Shown here one piece after another: positions 1 to 9,070 of a DNA stretch of 22,758 nucleotides. The position numbers and the translations under genes are program-made. The notes under the pieces are model-generated. The model worked only from the letters and a program-made list of their open reading frames with translations. It did not search any database and was not told the DNA's origin. Within the stretch, counting starts at the first letter, position 1. The number at the start of each line of letters is the position of its first letter. The stretch comes from Actinomycetota bacterium (lineage in GTDB: Bacteria > Actinomycetota > Actinomycetes > Nanopelagicales > Nanopelagicaceae): NCBI GenBank assembly GCA_947494085.1, contig CANLTP010000007.1:1-22758 (forward strand). Reading direction: 5' to 3'.

Positions 1-811
1 CCACGAATCTGTAGGTATTGAAAGGCGAATTTATCTTGGTGGCCTTATTTGAAAGCATGATTTTTCCGCGTGAATTCGTTGCATACTGAATAGTTGCGTT
101 CAGCTGCAGTGCCATTCCTATTTCCAAGCGATTGTAGATAACTCTTGCTACCTTCGAAAAGTTAGTTGGATCGCCCTCTATTTGAACCATCGAAGCGATT
201 GTTAAGAGTTCAAATGCCTTGTATTTACCGAAACCAGCGTTGAGGCCTAATTTTGTATATTCCGACTCTGCCTTCGTCACCATAGTTTGGAGCGCGTTCG
301 AGATAGTTGTATTTTCCTCAAAGGAATAACGTGCCGGGAATAAGGAACCTTCTAGAGATTTTCGGATATTCGGATACACCGGCTTAACTGCGGAGTAGCC
401 ATTATCGGTCTTAGAAATTTGATTGTTTGATTTCAATAATTTAAGCACGTCGGCGAAGGTCGAGCCTTCTCTCACAACCAGAACGTCATTTAATCGCTTC
501 GGATCCAGAAGCTGCGCTATTGCAGTCTTAACCGAAATTTTTGTTTGGATCGAATGTGAACCAGCACTTATCCCCTGCGCTTTTGGATCCTTATTGAATT
601 CCTCGATGAACTTCGTGGAACTCTTAATCACGCCTCTGCTCTCTAAATTTTGAGCGATAGAACTTCCGAGTTCACCATCTTGAATTAAAAATTCAATTTC
701 GGGACCAGCCGTCTTGTCCGAGAAATCGTTATTCGTCTGCAAGCGCAGCAAGCTAAATAAAAGTAAGGCACAGAGTGAACCGATTACGAAAATCCGGCGT
801 TGTAGCTTCAT
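1..811 (-). CDS. mltG: Endolytic murein transglycosylase MltG (YceG-like), 3' end cut by window edge
   Basis: Translating the minus strand from the ATG at 811 gives an open frame of 270 codons that runs off the left edge, so the C-terminal part is missing. A short basic N-terminus (MKLQRR) and one hydrophobic segment at about residues 7-22 give a signal anchor, as expected for a periplasm-facing membrane enzyme. The MltG core then shows A-S-M-V-Q-I-E (206-212) and N-R-L-E-I-G-M-A-L-Q (227-236). By recalled alignment to E. coli MltG, Glu212 matches catalytic Glu218. The family cleaves glycan strands inside nascent peptidoglycan and so sets strand length. Two positions are unusual: the first Glu of the usual V-E-K-E is Gln, and the common Asp after L-Q-S is Asn (L-Q-L-N). 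The start overlaps the ruvX stop by 4 bp (ATGA), indicating coupled translation. The ruvX-mltG order is standard in Actinobacteria. Confidence 0.93.
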   Translation of the reverse strand, partial: MKLQRRIFVIGSLCALLLFSLLRLQTNNDFSDKTAGPEIEFLIQDGELGSSIAQNLESRGVIKSSTKFIEEFNKDPKAQGISAGSHSIQTKISVKTAIAQLLDPKRLNDVLVVREGSTFADVLKLLKSNNQISKTDNGYSAVKPVYPNIRKSLEGSLFPARYSFEENTTISNALQTMVTKAESEYTKLGLNAGFGKYKAFELLTIASMVQIEGDPTNFSKVARVIYNRLEIGMALQLNATIQYATNSRGKIMLSNKATKINSPFNTYRFV

Positions 812-1257
812 CCTTTAAAGCGATTCATAGGTTCGCCTTGAATTCGTTCTTGATTGAGCGCAGATTCTAAGATTGCTGACGCAGCCATCGAATCAATCTC
901 ATTTCTGGCAGTTTTTGAATTTAGTCCAGCTTCGCGAAGTGTACGATTTGCTGAAACGCTGGTGAGACGCTCATCAATTAAATAAATGGGAGCTTGGGAA
1001 ATTTCACTTACTTGTTCCGCGAACTTGGTGACACTTAAACTTTTTTCGCTTGTTTTTCCCGACAGATGAATCGGGAAACCGATAGCTGTATAAAGCGGGT
1101 TGTATTCCTCATAAAGAGCACGAAGATCTTGAAGAAGATTTACCTCTGAATTGGAAATGAAATCTAGCGGTGTTGCCAAAATTCCTGAGAGATCGGTAAC
1201 TGCTACACCGATTCGAACATCGCCGAAATCAAACGCAATTCTTCGTCCCGGCTTCAT
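808..1257 (-). CDS. ruvX: RuvX/YqgF family RNase H-fold protein (putative pre-16S rRNA nuclease)
   Basis: This 149-residue protein has the usual length and layout of the YqgF/RuvX family. The first RNase H-like strand reads R-I-A-F-D-F-G (6-12) with Asp10 in the catalytic position. I-G-F-P-I-H-L-S-G-K (59-68) matches the family G-L-P loop. I-D-E-R-L-T-S (94-100) is the hallmark D-E-R-x-T motif, and Asp122 lies in the C-terminal I-D-x-M-A-A motif. Family members are thought to process the 5' end of 16S rRNA; an older name calls them Holliday junction resolvase-like. The ATG at 1257 follows the alaS stop with no gap, and the stop overlaps mltG by 4 bp, so it belongs to the alaS-ruvX-mltG run. 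No key residue is missing. Confidence 0.95.
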   Translation of the reverse strand: MKPGRRIAFDFGDVRIGVAVTDLSGILATPLDFISNSEVNLLQDLRALYEEYNPLYTAIGFPIHLSGKTSEKSLSVTKFAEQVSEISQAPIYLIDERLTSVSANRTLREAGLNSKTARNEIDSMAASAILESALNQERIQGEPMNRFKG

Positions 1258-3963
1258 TTATTTACTTACGGTTTGGCCTATGGATTTACTCATTGCACTT
1301 AGGGCGCTTGCTATCTCGGAATGATTTGATCCCCCACCTTGTGCGAAATCATCTTTACCACCGCCACCGCCACCAAGAATCTCAGAACCCAACTTGACGA
1401 GTGCTCCTGCTTTGATACCTGACTTAACTGCGTTCGGGGACGCGGCCACAACCAAGGTTGATCGCTCGTCGCCTTTCGAAGCAAGTATGACAATTCCATC
1501 AGCGAGGCGATTGCGCAGATCTAACACGATGGTGCGCAGGTCATCTCCGGAGATATTCGCTTCTAGTTCAGCGCTAAGAACTTCGAAACCAGAGATCTTT
1601 GTTGTCGATTTAAGAAGATTAGTAGCACTTGCAAGAATCTGAGCCGTTCTAAAAGTGGCTAATTCTTTCTCCACGCCCTTTAATTTTTCAACTAGGTCTG
1701 AAATTCGAGAAGGTAGCTCTTCAACCCGAGCGCCCTTGATTATCTGGGTTAAGGAATTAAGCAATAGATGTTCGCGGGCAAGGAAACCGTATGCATCTCT
1801 TCCGACCAGAGCTTCAACTCGTCTAACACCAGCACCTATTGAGCTTTCAGAAAGTAATTTCACCAGACCTAATTCACCAGAGGATTTCACGTGTGTGCCA
1901 CCACAAAGTTCGTGTGCCCAATCTCCAACGCTTACTACTCGAACTTGATCGCCATATTTCTCGCCGAATAACGCCATAGCACCCATGGCTTTAGCTTCTG
2001 GTTGCGTCATTACTTTTGCAGTGACGCTTAAATTATCTAGCAATAAATTATTTACTCTTCCCTCAACTTCTTCAAGAACACTAGCTGGAACCGCACCAGT
2101 TGCCGGAAAATCAAACCGGAAGCGGCCAGGAGAATTTTCGGATCCAGCTTGAGTTGCAGTTTCGCCAAGAATTTCACGGAAGGCTTTATGAACCATGTGC
2201 GTTGCAGTATGTGCTCGGGAAATAGCTAGACGGCGTTCCATATCTATCGCTGCAAGTGCGCCACTCTTAACTTCGACTGAGCCAGAAATAACTTGACCGC
2301 GGTGAACAAAAAGACCAGGAACTGGAGTTTGAACATCGTCAATTTCAACAACTGCACCATTTGATAGCGTAATTAATCCACCATCTGGAAGTTGGCCGCC
2401 ACCCTCGGCATAAAATGGTGTTCTATCTAAAATAATTTCTACATCACTATTTTGCCCGACTTCGCTTACCGATTTACCATCAACCATAATTCCCGAAACT
2501 GTTGCTTCACTCGACATATCAACATAGCCCGTAAATTTTGTTGCTCCGGTTGCATCGAGAATCTTCCGATACTCGCTAACATCGGTGTGACCAGTTTTCT
2601 TTGCTCTAGCATCAGCTTTCGCGCGATCCTTCTGTTCCTTCATTAACCTTCTAAAACCTTCACCGTCAACTGTTAAGCCAGCCTCTGCTGCCATTTCCAA
2701 AGTTAAATCAAAGGGAAAACCGTAGGTGTCATGCAACTTGAAAACAGTATCTCCATCTAATTTATCTGAATTGATTTGCTTGACCTTGCTAGCAGCGACA
2801 TCAAATATCTGGGTTCCGCTCTTCAAGGTGGAAAGAAACGTCTCTTCTTCATTTACCGTGACAGAAGTAATGCGTTCTTGATTCTCAATCAATTCTGGAT
2901 ACTGCGGCCCCATTGCTCCAATGGAAGCTGCAACTAGTTCACGTGAAGTTGGATCAGATGCACCGAGAATTCGCATATTTCGAATAGTTCTACGCATCAT
3001 GCGACGAAGCACATAACCGCGACCCTCGTTGCCTGGCAAGACGCCGTCTCCGATAAGCATCATCGTTGTTCGTGCGTGATCAGCAACCACGCGCAGCGCA
3101 ACATCGCTCTTCTCATTTTTGCCGTATTTAACACCGGTTAATTCACAAGCCACATTCAAAATCTGCATAGTGGTATCGATTTCATAAATGTTTTCAACGC
3201 CTTGTAGCAGCGCGGCTGTTCGTTCCAAACCAAGCCCGGTATCAATACTCTTTGCGGGCAATTCTCCCAAGATTGGGAAGTCATCTTTTCCAGAGCCAGC
3301 TCCACGGCTGTTCTGCATGAAGACTAAATTCCAAACTTCTAAATAACGATCTTCATCTGCAATTGGTCCGCCCTCGCGACCGTATTCTGGACCGCGGTCA
3401 TAATAAATTTCAGAGCAAGGACCACAAGGTCCAGGAACACCCATAGACCAGAAGTTATCTGCCATACCGCGACGTTGGATGCGTTCCTTTGGAACACCAA
3501 TTTTCTTATGCCAAATATCGGCGGCCTCGTCATCATTTTGGAAAACAGTTACCCAAAGTTTTTCTTCTGGGAAACCATAACCACCATCTGAAACTGGCTT
3601 AGTCAGTAATTCCCAAGCAAGAGCAATCGCACCCTCTTTGAAGTAATCTCCGAATGAAAAGTTTCCGCACATTTGGAAGAATGAGGCATGCCGTGTGGTC
3701 TTTCCAACTTCATCAATATCTAAAGTTCTTACACATTTTTGAACCGAAGTTGCCCGCGTATATGGTGGCGTAATCTCACCAAGAAAAAATGGCTTAAATG
3801 GAACCATGCCTGCATTTACCAGAAGTAAATTTGGATCATCGGCAATCAATGATGCCGAAGGAACGACTGTATGTTTTAAACCTTGACTGTTCCCAGATTC
3901 GAAGAAGTTTAGCCAACGCGATCTAATCTCTGCGGAATTCACGCTCCTACTCGAACCCCTCAT
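1258..3963 (-). CDS. alaS: Alanyl-tRNA synthetase
   Basis: A full-length class II alanyl-tRNA synthetase of 901 residues, charging tRNA-Ala with alanine in the cytosol. The catalytic core begins with S-A-E-I-R-S-R-W, then [12 protein letters not shown] (42-53) and [11 protein letters not shown] (91-101). The editing domain carries the zinc-binding H-T-A-T-H (585-589) and C-G-G-T-H (687-691). F-Y-A-E-G-G-G-Q (517-524) precedes it. The C-terminal DHHA1 region contains a run of six glycines followed by K-D-D-F-A-Q-G-G-G, as usual for AlaRS. The ATG at 3963 overlaps the upstream DUF948 gene by 17 bp and lacks a clear ribosome site. A GTG at 3942, four bases after that gene's stop and just after AGGAG, would give 894 residues starting nearer the conserved region. 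Its spacing to AGGAG is only one base, so the start stays open. Confidence 0.97.
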   Translation of the reverse strand: MRGSSRSVNSAEIRSRWLNFFESGNSQGLKHTVVPSASLIADDPNLLLVNAGMVPFKPFFLGEITPPYTRATSVQKCVRTLDIDEVGKTTRHASFFQMCGNFSFGDYFKEGAIALAWELLTKPVSDGGYGFPEEKLWVTVFQNDDEAADIWHKKIGVPKERIQRRGMADNFWSMGVPGPCGPCSEIYYDRGPEYGREGGPIADEDRYLEVWNLVFMQNSRGAGSGKDDFPILGELPAKSIDTGLGLERTAALLQGVENIYEIDTTMQILNVACELTGVKYGKNEKSDVALRVVADHARTTMMLIGDGVLPGNEGRGYVLRRMMRRTIRNMRILGASDPTSRELVAASIGAMGPQYPELIENQERITSVTVNEEETFLSTLKSGTQIFDVAASKVKQINSDKLDGDTVFKLHDTYGFPFDLTLEMAAEAGLTVDGEGFRRLMKEQKDRAKADARAKKTGHTDVSEYRKILDATGATKFTGYVDMSSEATVSGIMVDGKSVSEVGQNSDVEIILDRTPFYAEGGGQLPDGGLITLSNGAVVEIDDVQTPVPGLFVHRGQVISGSVEVKSGALAAIDMERRLAISRAHTATHMVHKAFREILGETATQAGSENSPGRFRFDFPATGAVPASVLEEVEGRVNNLLLDNLSVTAKVMTQPEAKAMGAMALFGEKYGDQVRVVSVGDWAHELCGGTHVKSSGELGLVKLLSESSIGAGVRRVEALVGRDAYGFLAREHLLLNSLTQIIKGARVEELPSRISDLVEKLKGVEKELATFRTAQILASATNLLKSTTKISGFEVLSAELEANISGDDLRTIVLDLRNRLADGIVILASKGDERSTLVVAASPNAVKSGIKAGALVKLGSEILGGGGGGKDDFAQGGGSNHSEIASALSAMSKSIGQTVSK

Positions 3964-4339
3964 CGGACTTCGCGCGTTTTTTCTTCTTATCTTTAGCGTC
4001 AGAACTCTTCTTTGCCTTTGTCACAGCTAAGAGGGCACTTGCGGCTCCCATGGCTAATTTATTTTTATCCAAAAAGTTCTCGGTTGAATCCGAAATTTTA
4101 GTGCTTAAATCCTCAACTTTTTTTGTTACCTTGTTGATGCTATGTAGCGGTCCGTTAATCAATTCAACTGTCGTAGTGACTTCGTCCAATAACGGGGTTA
4201 CCTCGTTGGTTAAATCAGTTATCGCAGCAGCCGCTTGATCGACTAAACGTCCGACTCTTACCACGGCATAACTTACGGCCAGAGCGATTACCAATAACGA
4301 AACCGCTGCAATTATCGTTGCAATTCCACCTGGACCCAT
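3947..4339 (-). CDS. DUF948 family membrane-anchored coiled-coil protein
   Basis: A 130-residue protein of the DUF948 type commonly found just upstream of alaS in Actinobacteria. One N-terminal transmembrane helix (about 7-28, [12 protein letters not shown]) is followed by a heptad-like polar helical region (about 30-90). It ends in a lysine-rich tail with K-D-K-K-K-K-R, predicted cytoplasmic. No enzyme motif is visible and the molecular role is unknown. Family members resemble small membrane scaffold or chemotaxis-like helical proteins, and position next to alaS is their main context. The start ATG has no clear ribosome-binding site and sits two bases after an inverted repeat (4342-4378). 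The end overlaps the annotated alaS start by 17 bp, implying coupling. Confidence 0.82.
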   Translation of the reverse strand: MGPGGIATIIAAVSLLVIALAVSYAVVRVGRLVDQAAAAITDLTNEVTPLLDEVTTTVELINGPLHSINKVTKKVEDLSTKISDSTENFLDKNKLAMGAASALLAVTKAKKSSDAKDKKKKRAKSDEGFE

Positions 4340-4341
4340 AG

Positions 4342-4378
4342 TTGAAGCCTACCCGATAGGCCTCTTAAGAAGCTTCAA
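4342..4378 (-). promoter_or_regulatory. Nested inverted repeat spanning the FtsH-like stop and the DUF948 leader
   Basis: An outer 7-bp pair (TTGAAGC at 4342-4348, GCTTCAA at 4372-4378) encloses an inner 5-bp pair (GCCTA at 4347-4351, TAGGC at 4357-4361). The two pairs share two bases, so they are alternatives or partly compete. The structure includes the protease stop codon and ends two bases before the DUF948 ATG. No T-run follows, so a simple intrinsic terminator is unlikely. It could attenuate or mask translation of the DUF948-alaS part. Function is inference only. Confidence 0.35.
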
Positions 4379-6626
4379 ATACTGGAATCGGTAGATCAGG
4401 GCTTTCGTGCTTTTTGTGTGCGACCACTGCCGCCAAGTGATAATTCCAAATCGCATCCAAGTTAGCTTGAATTGAATAAGGGCGGCCATCAACTAGTGGC
4501 CCTTTTTCGCCATTCATAACCGCAGTCACATCATCACCCGAAATTGTTTTGTGACTTTCAAGGGCATGTGCCAGAGCCAGAATCTTGAATTTATTCTCTC
4601 GCAAAATATCTTCAGCTCGCGTTAACAGCGTAGAGAGATTGTTTTCAATTCGATCTCCTAGCGCCATCCGCAAATCTTTCGTTCCATCATCTTTGCCACG
4701 ATTCCCACCTGGAGCGCCTACTTCGTAACGACGATTTGAAGCATGTGATGAAATCGTAGAGCCCATTCCCCAATGACCTTCCATAAAACTTGCAATCGTT
4801 GTTGCACTCTCTAAATCTCCAGAAACTCCCGAAGAGTTATCGCCATCGAAGAACATTCGTTCACCGGCAAGCGAGGCAACCGAAACCAAGATATCGGCTT
4901 CGTACTCTGTGCGCCATCTTGTGAATTGATCGTCCGGCGGAATGCTTGCAACCATTCCTAAATAATCTGAACCCTTTTCGATGGTTGCCAAGTCAATCGC
5001 CATATGTTGGCGAACTAGGTGCGCCATGACGCCATGACAAGCTTCATGGACAGCAACCGCATGGCGTTCGCGCTCGATGTATTCAACATCTTCGGCCGGT
5101 CCAAGATCCTTTAGTTGCTTAGCTTTAATTACATCGCTCCAAGTAATTGAAGTTCGCTCATTTCGGATTGCCATAATTAGCGCTTCATTGATCGTATCTT
5201 TGATTATTGCGCCAGTTGCATATGGTGTAATTGTGGCTAATTTATCCACTTCCTCAGCGGTCAACGAGTGTGAAACTTTTTCAAGATAACCTTCATAAGT
5301 TCGGACTCGACCAGCTTTACTTGGATAGCCAACTCGATACATTCGATCTATTCGCCCAGGACGAAGTAAAGCTTCATCAAGTGCTTCTGGCATATTTGTT
5401 GCCATAACGACCAAGATTCGATACTTCGGTGGGCTTTTTGGTCGCATACCAAGTGCGCGTCTAACAACTCGATTAAGAAATCCTCTTGGCTTCTTTAAGC
5501 CAGAAAGTTCTGTCAAGAGAGCTTGCAATGTTCCCGTGCCTCCCCCACCAGCACCAGCTGCGCCACCCATCATGAACTTGTTATTGGAAATCGTTGAATT
5601 CAAGACAAGTGATTTACCTGGATCAGATAAGTAATTGCCACCATTGCATGGTGTTCCAAATACTGTTGCGTTTGCATCTACTGAGTGCATAGCTGGGCGA
5701 CTAATTCCACGGTTACCAAGAGCATCAGCTTCGTCAAAGAAAACAACAACTCCACCATAACGCAGAGCAAGTTTCCGTAATTTTCTAAACAGGCCCTTAA
5801 CCTTTAGAACGCCAATACCCATAAACATATTTGTGAAAGCACCTGGATCAACAAACACGAACGGTTTCCCGGTTTCACCAGCCATGGATTCAGCCATCAA
5901 AGTTTTTCCAGTTCCCGGTGGGCCCCATAACAAAATTCCACCCGGAACATAACCGCCATGTTTTTCTATTAGCTCTGGAGTTTCTAAGAAGAGAAGATTT
6001 TCGCGAATTCGATTGAGAACATGATCCTGGCCCCATACATCTGAAAATCTCGTGCGAATATCGTCAGGGAAATAAGTATCAACGCCACCACGACTTAGGA
6101 ACCAGAAAATAGCTGCGAACTGAATTATCACGAAGACAACTGCGAACATCAATTGTCCGATCATCGGCAGAACTGACCAGAGCGCCTTGGGAGCTAAGAA
6201 GAGCGCCCTAACGGGAGTCTCGTTGTAAATTGCACCGAGAATTATCGAGAGCATCGCAACAAAGACCAGCCACTTAATTACTCTTCCAAGTCGGAAACGA
6301 TTCCAATCACTTAATTTTCCTAAGAGTCGGTTAACGAAAGAGAAATATTTCAACCAGATTCCATGATACGGCGCCAATAATTCAGCGAGCAGGAAATGGA
6401 TTTGTCTAACAATTTCAATCCCGACCAGAACAATTAGCCAGCGCTTCTCATCGAACGTCTTAGATAGAGCATCGCTAAAAGAGAGAAGTGGGTTATCTGC
6501 CATGCTCGACCAAGCAAGAACGAAAAATGTGAGTGCAAAGAGCATAAGAAATTTGGTTCTGTCATAAACAGAAAGATGGACCCGAGTTTTGCGATCGGTA
6601 TCTCGCGGCCGGCTCTGGATTGTCAT
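4365..6626 (-). CDS. Divergent FtsH-like membrane AAA+ ATPase / M41-type zinc metalloprotease
   Basis: A 753-residue membrane protein with FtsH architecture but unusual detail. Hydrophobic segments lie at about 26-42, 63-84, 117-134 and 153-178, so up to four membrane passes are possible against two in classical FtsH. The AAA+ domain starts at F-S-D-V-W-G-Q-D (194-201). It has Walker A G-P-P-G-T-G-K-T (235-242), pore-loop F-M-G (268-270), Walker B V-V-F-F-D-E-A-D (294-301) and L-L-R-P-G-R-I-D-R (420-428). Two insertions relative to FtsH sit at about 306-363 (ending in glycine-rich G-G-A-A-G-A-G-G-G-G) and about 377-402. The protease domain has zinc motif H-E-A-C-H (527-531) and third-ligand Asp604 in G-D-L-E-S-A-T, then W-G-M. 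All catalytic elements are present, so active ATP-driven membrane proteolysis is likely; substrates are unknown. Its start overlaps the lipoprotein gene by 4 bp. Classical ftsH normally lies elsewhere in actinobacterial genomes, so this is probably a paralogue. Confidence 0.85.
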   Translation of the reverse strand: MTIQSRPRDTDRKTRVHLSVYDRTKFLMLFALTFFVLAWSSMADNPLLSFSDALSKTFDEKRWLIVLVGIEIVRQIHFLLAELLAPYHGIWLKYFSFVNRLLGKLSDWNRFRLGRVIKWLVFVAMLSIILGAIYNETPVRALFLAPKALWSVLPMIGQLMFAVVFVIIQFAAIFWFLSRGGVDTYFPDDIRTRFSDVWGQDHVLNRIRENLLFLETPELIEKHGGYVPGGILLWGPPGTGKTLMAESMAGETGKPFVFVDPGAFTNMFMGIGVLKVKGLFRKLRKLALRYGGVVVFFDEADALGNRGISRPAMHSVDANATVFGTPCNGGNYLSDPGKSLVLNSTISNNKFMMGGAAGAGGGGTGTLQALLTELSGLKKPRGFLNRVVRRALGMRPKSPPKYRILVVMATNMPEALDEALLRPGRIDRMYRVGYPSKAGRVRTYEGYLEKVSHSLTAEEVDKLATITPYATGAIIKDTINEALIMAIRNERTSITWSDVIKAKQLKDLGPAEDVEYIERERHAVAVHEACHGVMAHLVRQHMAIDLATIEKGSDYLGMVASIPPDDQFTRWRTEYEADILVSVASLAGERMFFDGDNSSGVSGDLESATTIASFMEGHWGMGSTISSHASNRRYEVGAPGGNRGKDDGTKDLRMALGDRIENNLSTLLTRAEDILRENKFKILALAHALESHKTISGDDVTAVMNGEKGPLVDGRPYSIQANLDAIWNYHLAAVVAHKKHESPDLPIPVFEAS

Positions 6627-7282
6627 TTGTCGCCTCTCACTGTGAAGGAATCACCAATTGCTAACAGCTCATCGACATGTTTGTCGTAATACTTAGTTTT
6701 TGCGCGCACAAGCAAGATATAAACTCGAGAACGATCTTCTGACAGCAATACCGTCTGATCTACCGTTTCCGATACTCCCGAGTCATCCGCTAACGTGTAA
6801 ATAGTACGAATCCCCCGAGCAGCTTTTTCGACCCGCTCATAATCATCGATCAGGACAAATTTTGGATTGGCGTTGTCTGGATCTTCCAGCCAGGTTGTTA
6901 CAGGAGCTATCAAATTCCGCAGCGTATTGTTTGAGATCGAATTGCTCTCTTCGAAATTTAGATTTCTAACTCTTACGTAAACTACTGCGCCCTCCGGGGC
7001 TTGTAGATTTAAAACTTGAGGCGCGGCAACTTTTGGTGAGGTTGCATATGCTTCCTGCCAAATAACACTCGCCAATTTCTCTGCAGCGTTTTCCGCCGTT
7101 GACTTTGATTCAGCTTTATCTAAATCTGATTTAACAATTTTGTTCCAACCCTTGGGTATCGCAAGATATGTTCCACTTGCTTTATCCATTGCATAAATTT
7201 GCGACTGGGAACAACCAGTCAATCCAAATACCGAAATGGCCATAACAGCGCCAAGCGCTAACTGCCTAACAACTGAGCGCAT
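6623..7282 (-). CDS. Predicted lipoprotein of unknown function, paired with the FtsH-like protease
   Basis: From the ATG at 7282 the product is 219 residues. An in-frame GTG at 7294 adds four (M-G-E-K) and cannot be excluded; neither start has a good ribosome site. The N-terminus is a textbook lipoprotein signal: basic M-R-S-V-V-R-Q, a hydrophobic stretch, then lipobox L-T-G-C with Cys24, giving a lipid-anchored exported protein. The rest is soluble mixed alpha/beta. The segment S-G-T-Y-L-A-I-P-K-G-W after the lipobox recalls the opening of PsbP/LpqN-like actinobacterial lipoproteins, but this is only a weak likeness. It lies 17 bp after aspS (5 bp with the GTG start), and its stop overlaps the protease start by 4 bp (ATGA). 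Coupled translation suggests a shared function, perhaps as adaptor, regulator or substrate of the protease. Confidence 0.8.
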   Translation of the reverse strand: MRSVVRQLALGAVMAISVFGLTGCSQSQIYAMDKASGTYLAIPKGWNKIVKSDLDKAESKSTAENAAEKLASVIWQEAYATSPKVAAPQVLNLQAPEGAVVYVRVRNLNFEESNSISNNTLRNLIAPVTTWLEDPDNANPKFVLIDDYERVEKAARGIRTIYTLADDSGVSETVDQTVLLSEDRSRVYILLVRAKTKYYDKHVDELLAIGDSFTVRGDK

Positions 7283-7299
7283 CTTTTCACCCACTTCAT

Positions 7300-9042
7300 T
7301 TATGGGCGAAAATCTACACCAGCTTCTTTGCGCTGTCCCCCCGTGATTGGAGTAGGGGCGCCAGTTAATGGGTCTCCTCCACTCGCAGTTTTAGGGAATG
7401 CAATTACTTCACGGATAGATTCCGCGCCGGCAAGTAATGCGCACAAGCGATCGAGACCAAGTGCAATTCCACCATGAGGAGGTGGCCCGTAATTGAAAGC
7501 TTCCAATAAAAAGCCAAATTTGCTTTCAGCTTCCTCTTTAGATAATCCAATCGTTTCAAAGACTCTTGCTTGCATCTTCCGATCGTGGATACGAATAGAA
7601 CCGCCACCGATTTCATTTCCATTTAGAACAATGTCGTATGCGTAGGCAAGTGCGTTAGCAGGATCTTTATCGAAGCTCTCTGCGAACTCTGGCTTTGGCC
7701 CGGTAAATGGATGATGAACTGCAGTCCAACCACTATTTTCAACGCTGCTATCAATCTGCTCAAACATCGGCGCATCAACAATCCAGAGAAAATTCCAGGC
7801 TTTGTTATCTATCAAATCACAGCGCTTACCAATTTCAAGGCGCACTGCACCTAGAAGGTTAAGTGAAGATATCCGATCTCCAGCTGCGAAGAAGATTGCA
7901 TCTCCGCTTTTTGCACCGACATGAGAAACAATTCCTGCTGCTTCTTTCTCCGAAAGATTCTTAGCGACGGGTCCGCCCAAAGTTCCATCAGCAGCAACCA
8001 AAATGTAAGCAAGACCTTTTGCGCCACGAGCCTTTGCCCAGTCCTGCCAAGCATCTAATTCACGACGTGGTGAATCTGCTCCGCCAGGCATAACAACGGC
8101 GCCAACATATGAAGACTGGAAAACTCTGAACGTTGTATCAGCAAAAAATTCGGTGCAGTCCGTTAATTCATTTGCGAATCGCAAGTCTGGTTTGTCTGAT
8201 CCATATCTGCGCATTGCTTCCCAATAAGTCATGCGTGGGATTGGGAGTGGAATATCAAAATCGGCAACTTTCTTAAAAACTCGAGACAGGATCTGCTCAG
8301 CGACTTTCAGAACATCTTCTTGGTCAACAAATGACATCTCAATATCCAGTTGCGTAAATTCCGGTTGGCGATCAGCTCTAAAATCTTCATCTCTAAAACA
8401 TCGTGCAATTTGGTAATAACGCTCCATACCCGCAACCATCAATAATTGCTTAAAGAGCTGTGGTGATTGTGGAAGGGCATACCAACTTCCTGGTTGCAAT
8501 CGAACTGGCACTAAGAAATCTCGCGCACCCTCTGGTGTAGATCTTGTTAAGTAAGGTGTTTCAATTTCCAGGAAATCTTCATCATCCAAGACAGTGCGAA
8601 TTACTGAGGTAACTTTCGAACGTAACCGCAAATTCTTAGATGGACCTTCGCGGCGCAGATCTAGATAGCGATACTTCAATCTAACTTCTTCGCTAATCGT
8701 GCTTAAGTCGCCACTATCCACTGGGAACGGAAGCGCTGCAGCTTCACTTAAAACTTCTAGAGTTTCACAAACAACTTCAATCTCACCCGTTGGAATATTT
8801 GCATTTTCATTTCCACTTGGACGAACTCGAACTGTTCCAGTTATCAGAACGCACCACTCGGCTCGGAGTGAACCAGCAAGGCTTTCATCATTGATGACAA
8901 CTTGGGCTGCACCTGATGAATCCCGCAAATCAATAAATGCAACGCCACCATGATCCCGACGTCTTGCTACCCAGCCTGCGAGAGTTACCTTGGAACCGAC
9001 ATCACTCTTGCGCAATGATCCGGCGGTATGAGTTCTTAGCAT
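7300..9042 (-). CDS. aspS: Aspartyl-tRNA synthetase, bacterial type, probably non-discriminating (Asp/Asn)
   Basis: A complete 580-residue bacterial-type class IIb synthetase. The N-terminal OB-fold anticodon-binding domain contains [10 protein letters not shown] (25-34). The catalytic domain has Q-S-P-Q-L-F-K-Q (192-199) and motif 2 [11 protein letters not shown] (216-226). Motif 3 G-L-D-R-L lies near the C-terminus, and a GAD insertion domain fits in the middle. It attaches aspartate to tRNA-Asp. His31 and a Gly in the P-S-G-N-E-N loop (Gly77) match the residues reported for non-discriminating enzymes that also make Asp-tRNA-Asn. E. coli has Leu and Lys at the matching places. If so, GatCAB would convert the product to Asn-tRNA-Asn. 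The start follows CGGAG at about 10 bp spacing. The gap to hisS upstream is 31 bp. Confidence 0.97.
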   Translation of the reverse strand: MLRTHTAGSLRKSDVGSKVTLAGWVARRRDHGGVAFIDLRDSSGAAQVVINDESLAGSLRAEWCVLITGTVRVRPSGNENANIPTGEIEVVCETLEVLSEAAALPFPVDSGDLSTISEEVRLKYRYLDLRREGPSKNLRLRSKVTSVIRTVLDDEDFLEIETPYLTRSTPEGARDFLVPVRLQPGSWYALPQSPQLFKQLLMVAGMERYYQIARCFRDEDFRADRQPEFTQLDIEMSFVDQEDVLKVAEQILSRVFKKVADFDIPLPIPRMTYWEAMRRYGSDKPDLRFANELTDCTEFFADTTFRVFQSSYVGAVVMPGGADSPRRELDAWQDWAKARGAKGLAYILVAADGTLGGPVAKNLSEKEAAGIVSHVGAKSGDAIFFAAGDRISSLNLLGAVRLEIGKRCDLIDNKAWNFLWIVDAPMFEQIDSSVENSGWTAVHHPFTGPKPEFAESFDKDPANALAYAYDIVLNGNEIGGGSIRIHDRKMQARVFETIGLSKEEAESKFGFLLEAFNYGPPPHGGIALGLDRLCALLAGAESIREVIAFPKTASGGDPLTGAPTPITGGQRKEAGVDFRP

Positions 9043-9070
9043 CTTTAATAGGCTCCGTTGGGTCGAGTTA

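Noticed and set aside
423..653. 76-codon plus-strand frame
   Set aside because: It lies wholly antisense to mltG, whose protein family match is clear.
1345..1385. Glycine-rich run near the alaS 3' end as a repeat expansion
   Set aside because: A G-G-G-rich segment before D-x-A-Q-G-G-G is normal in the AlaRS C-terminal domain.
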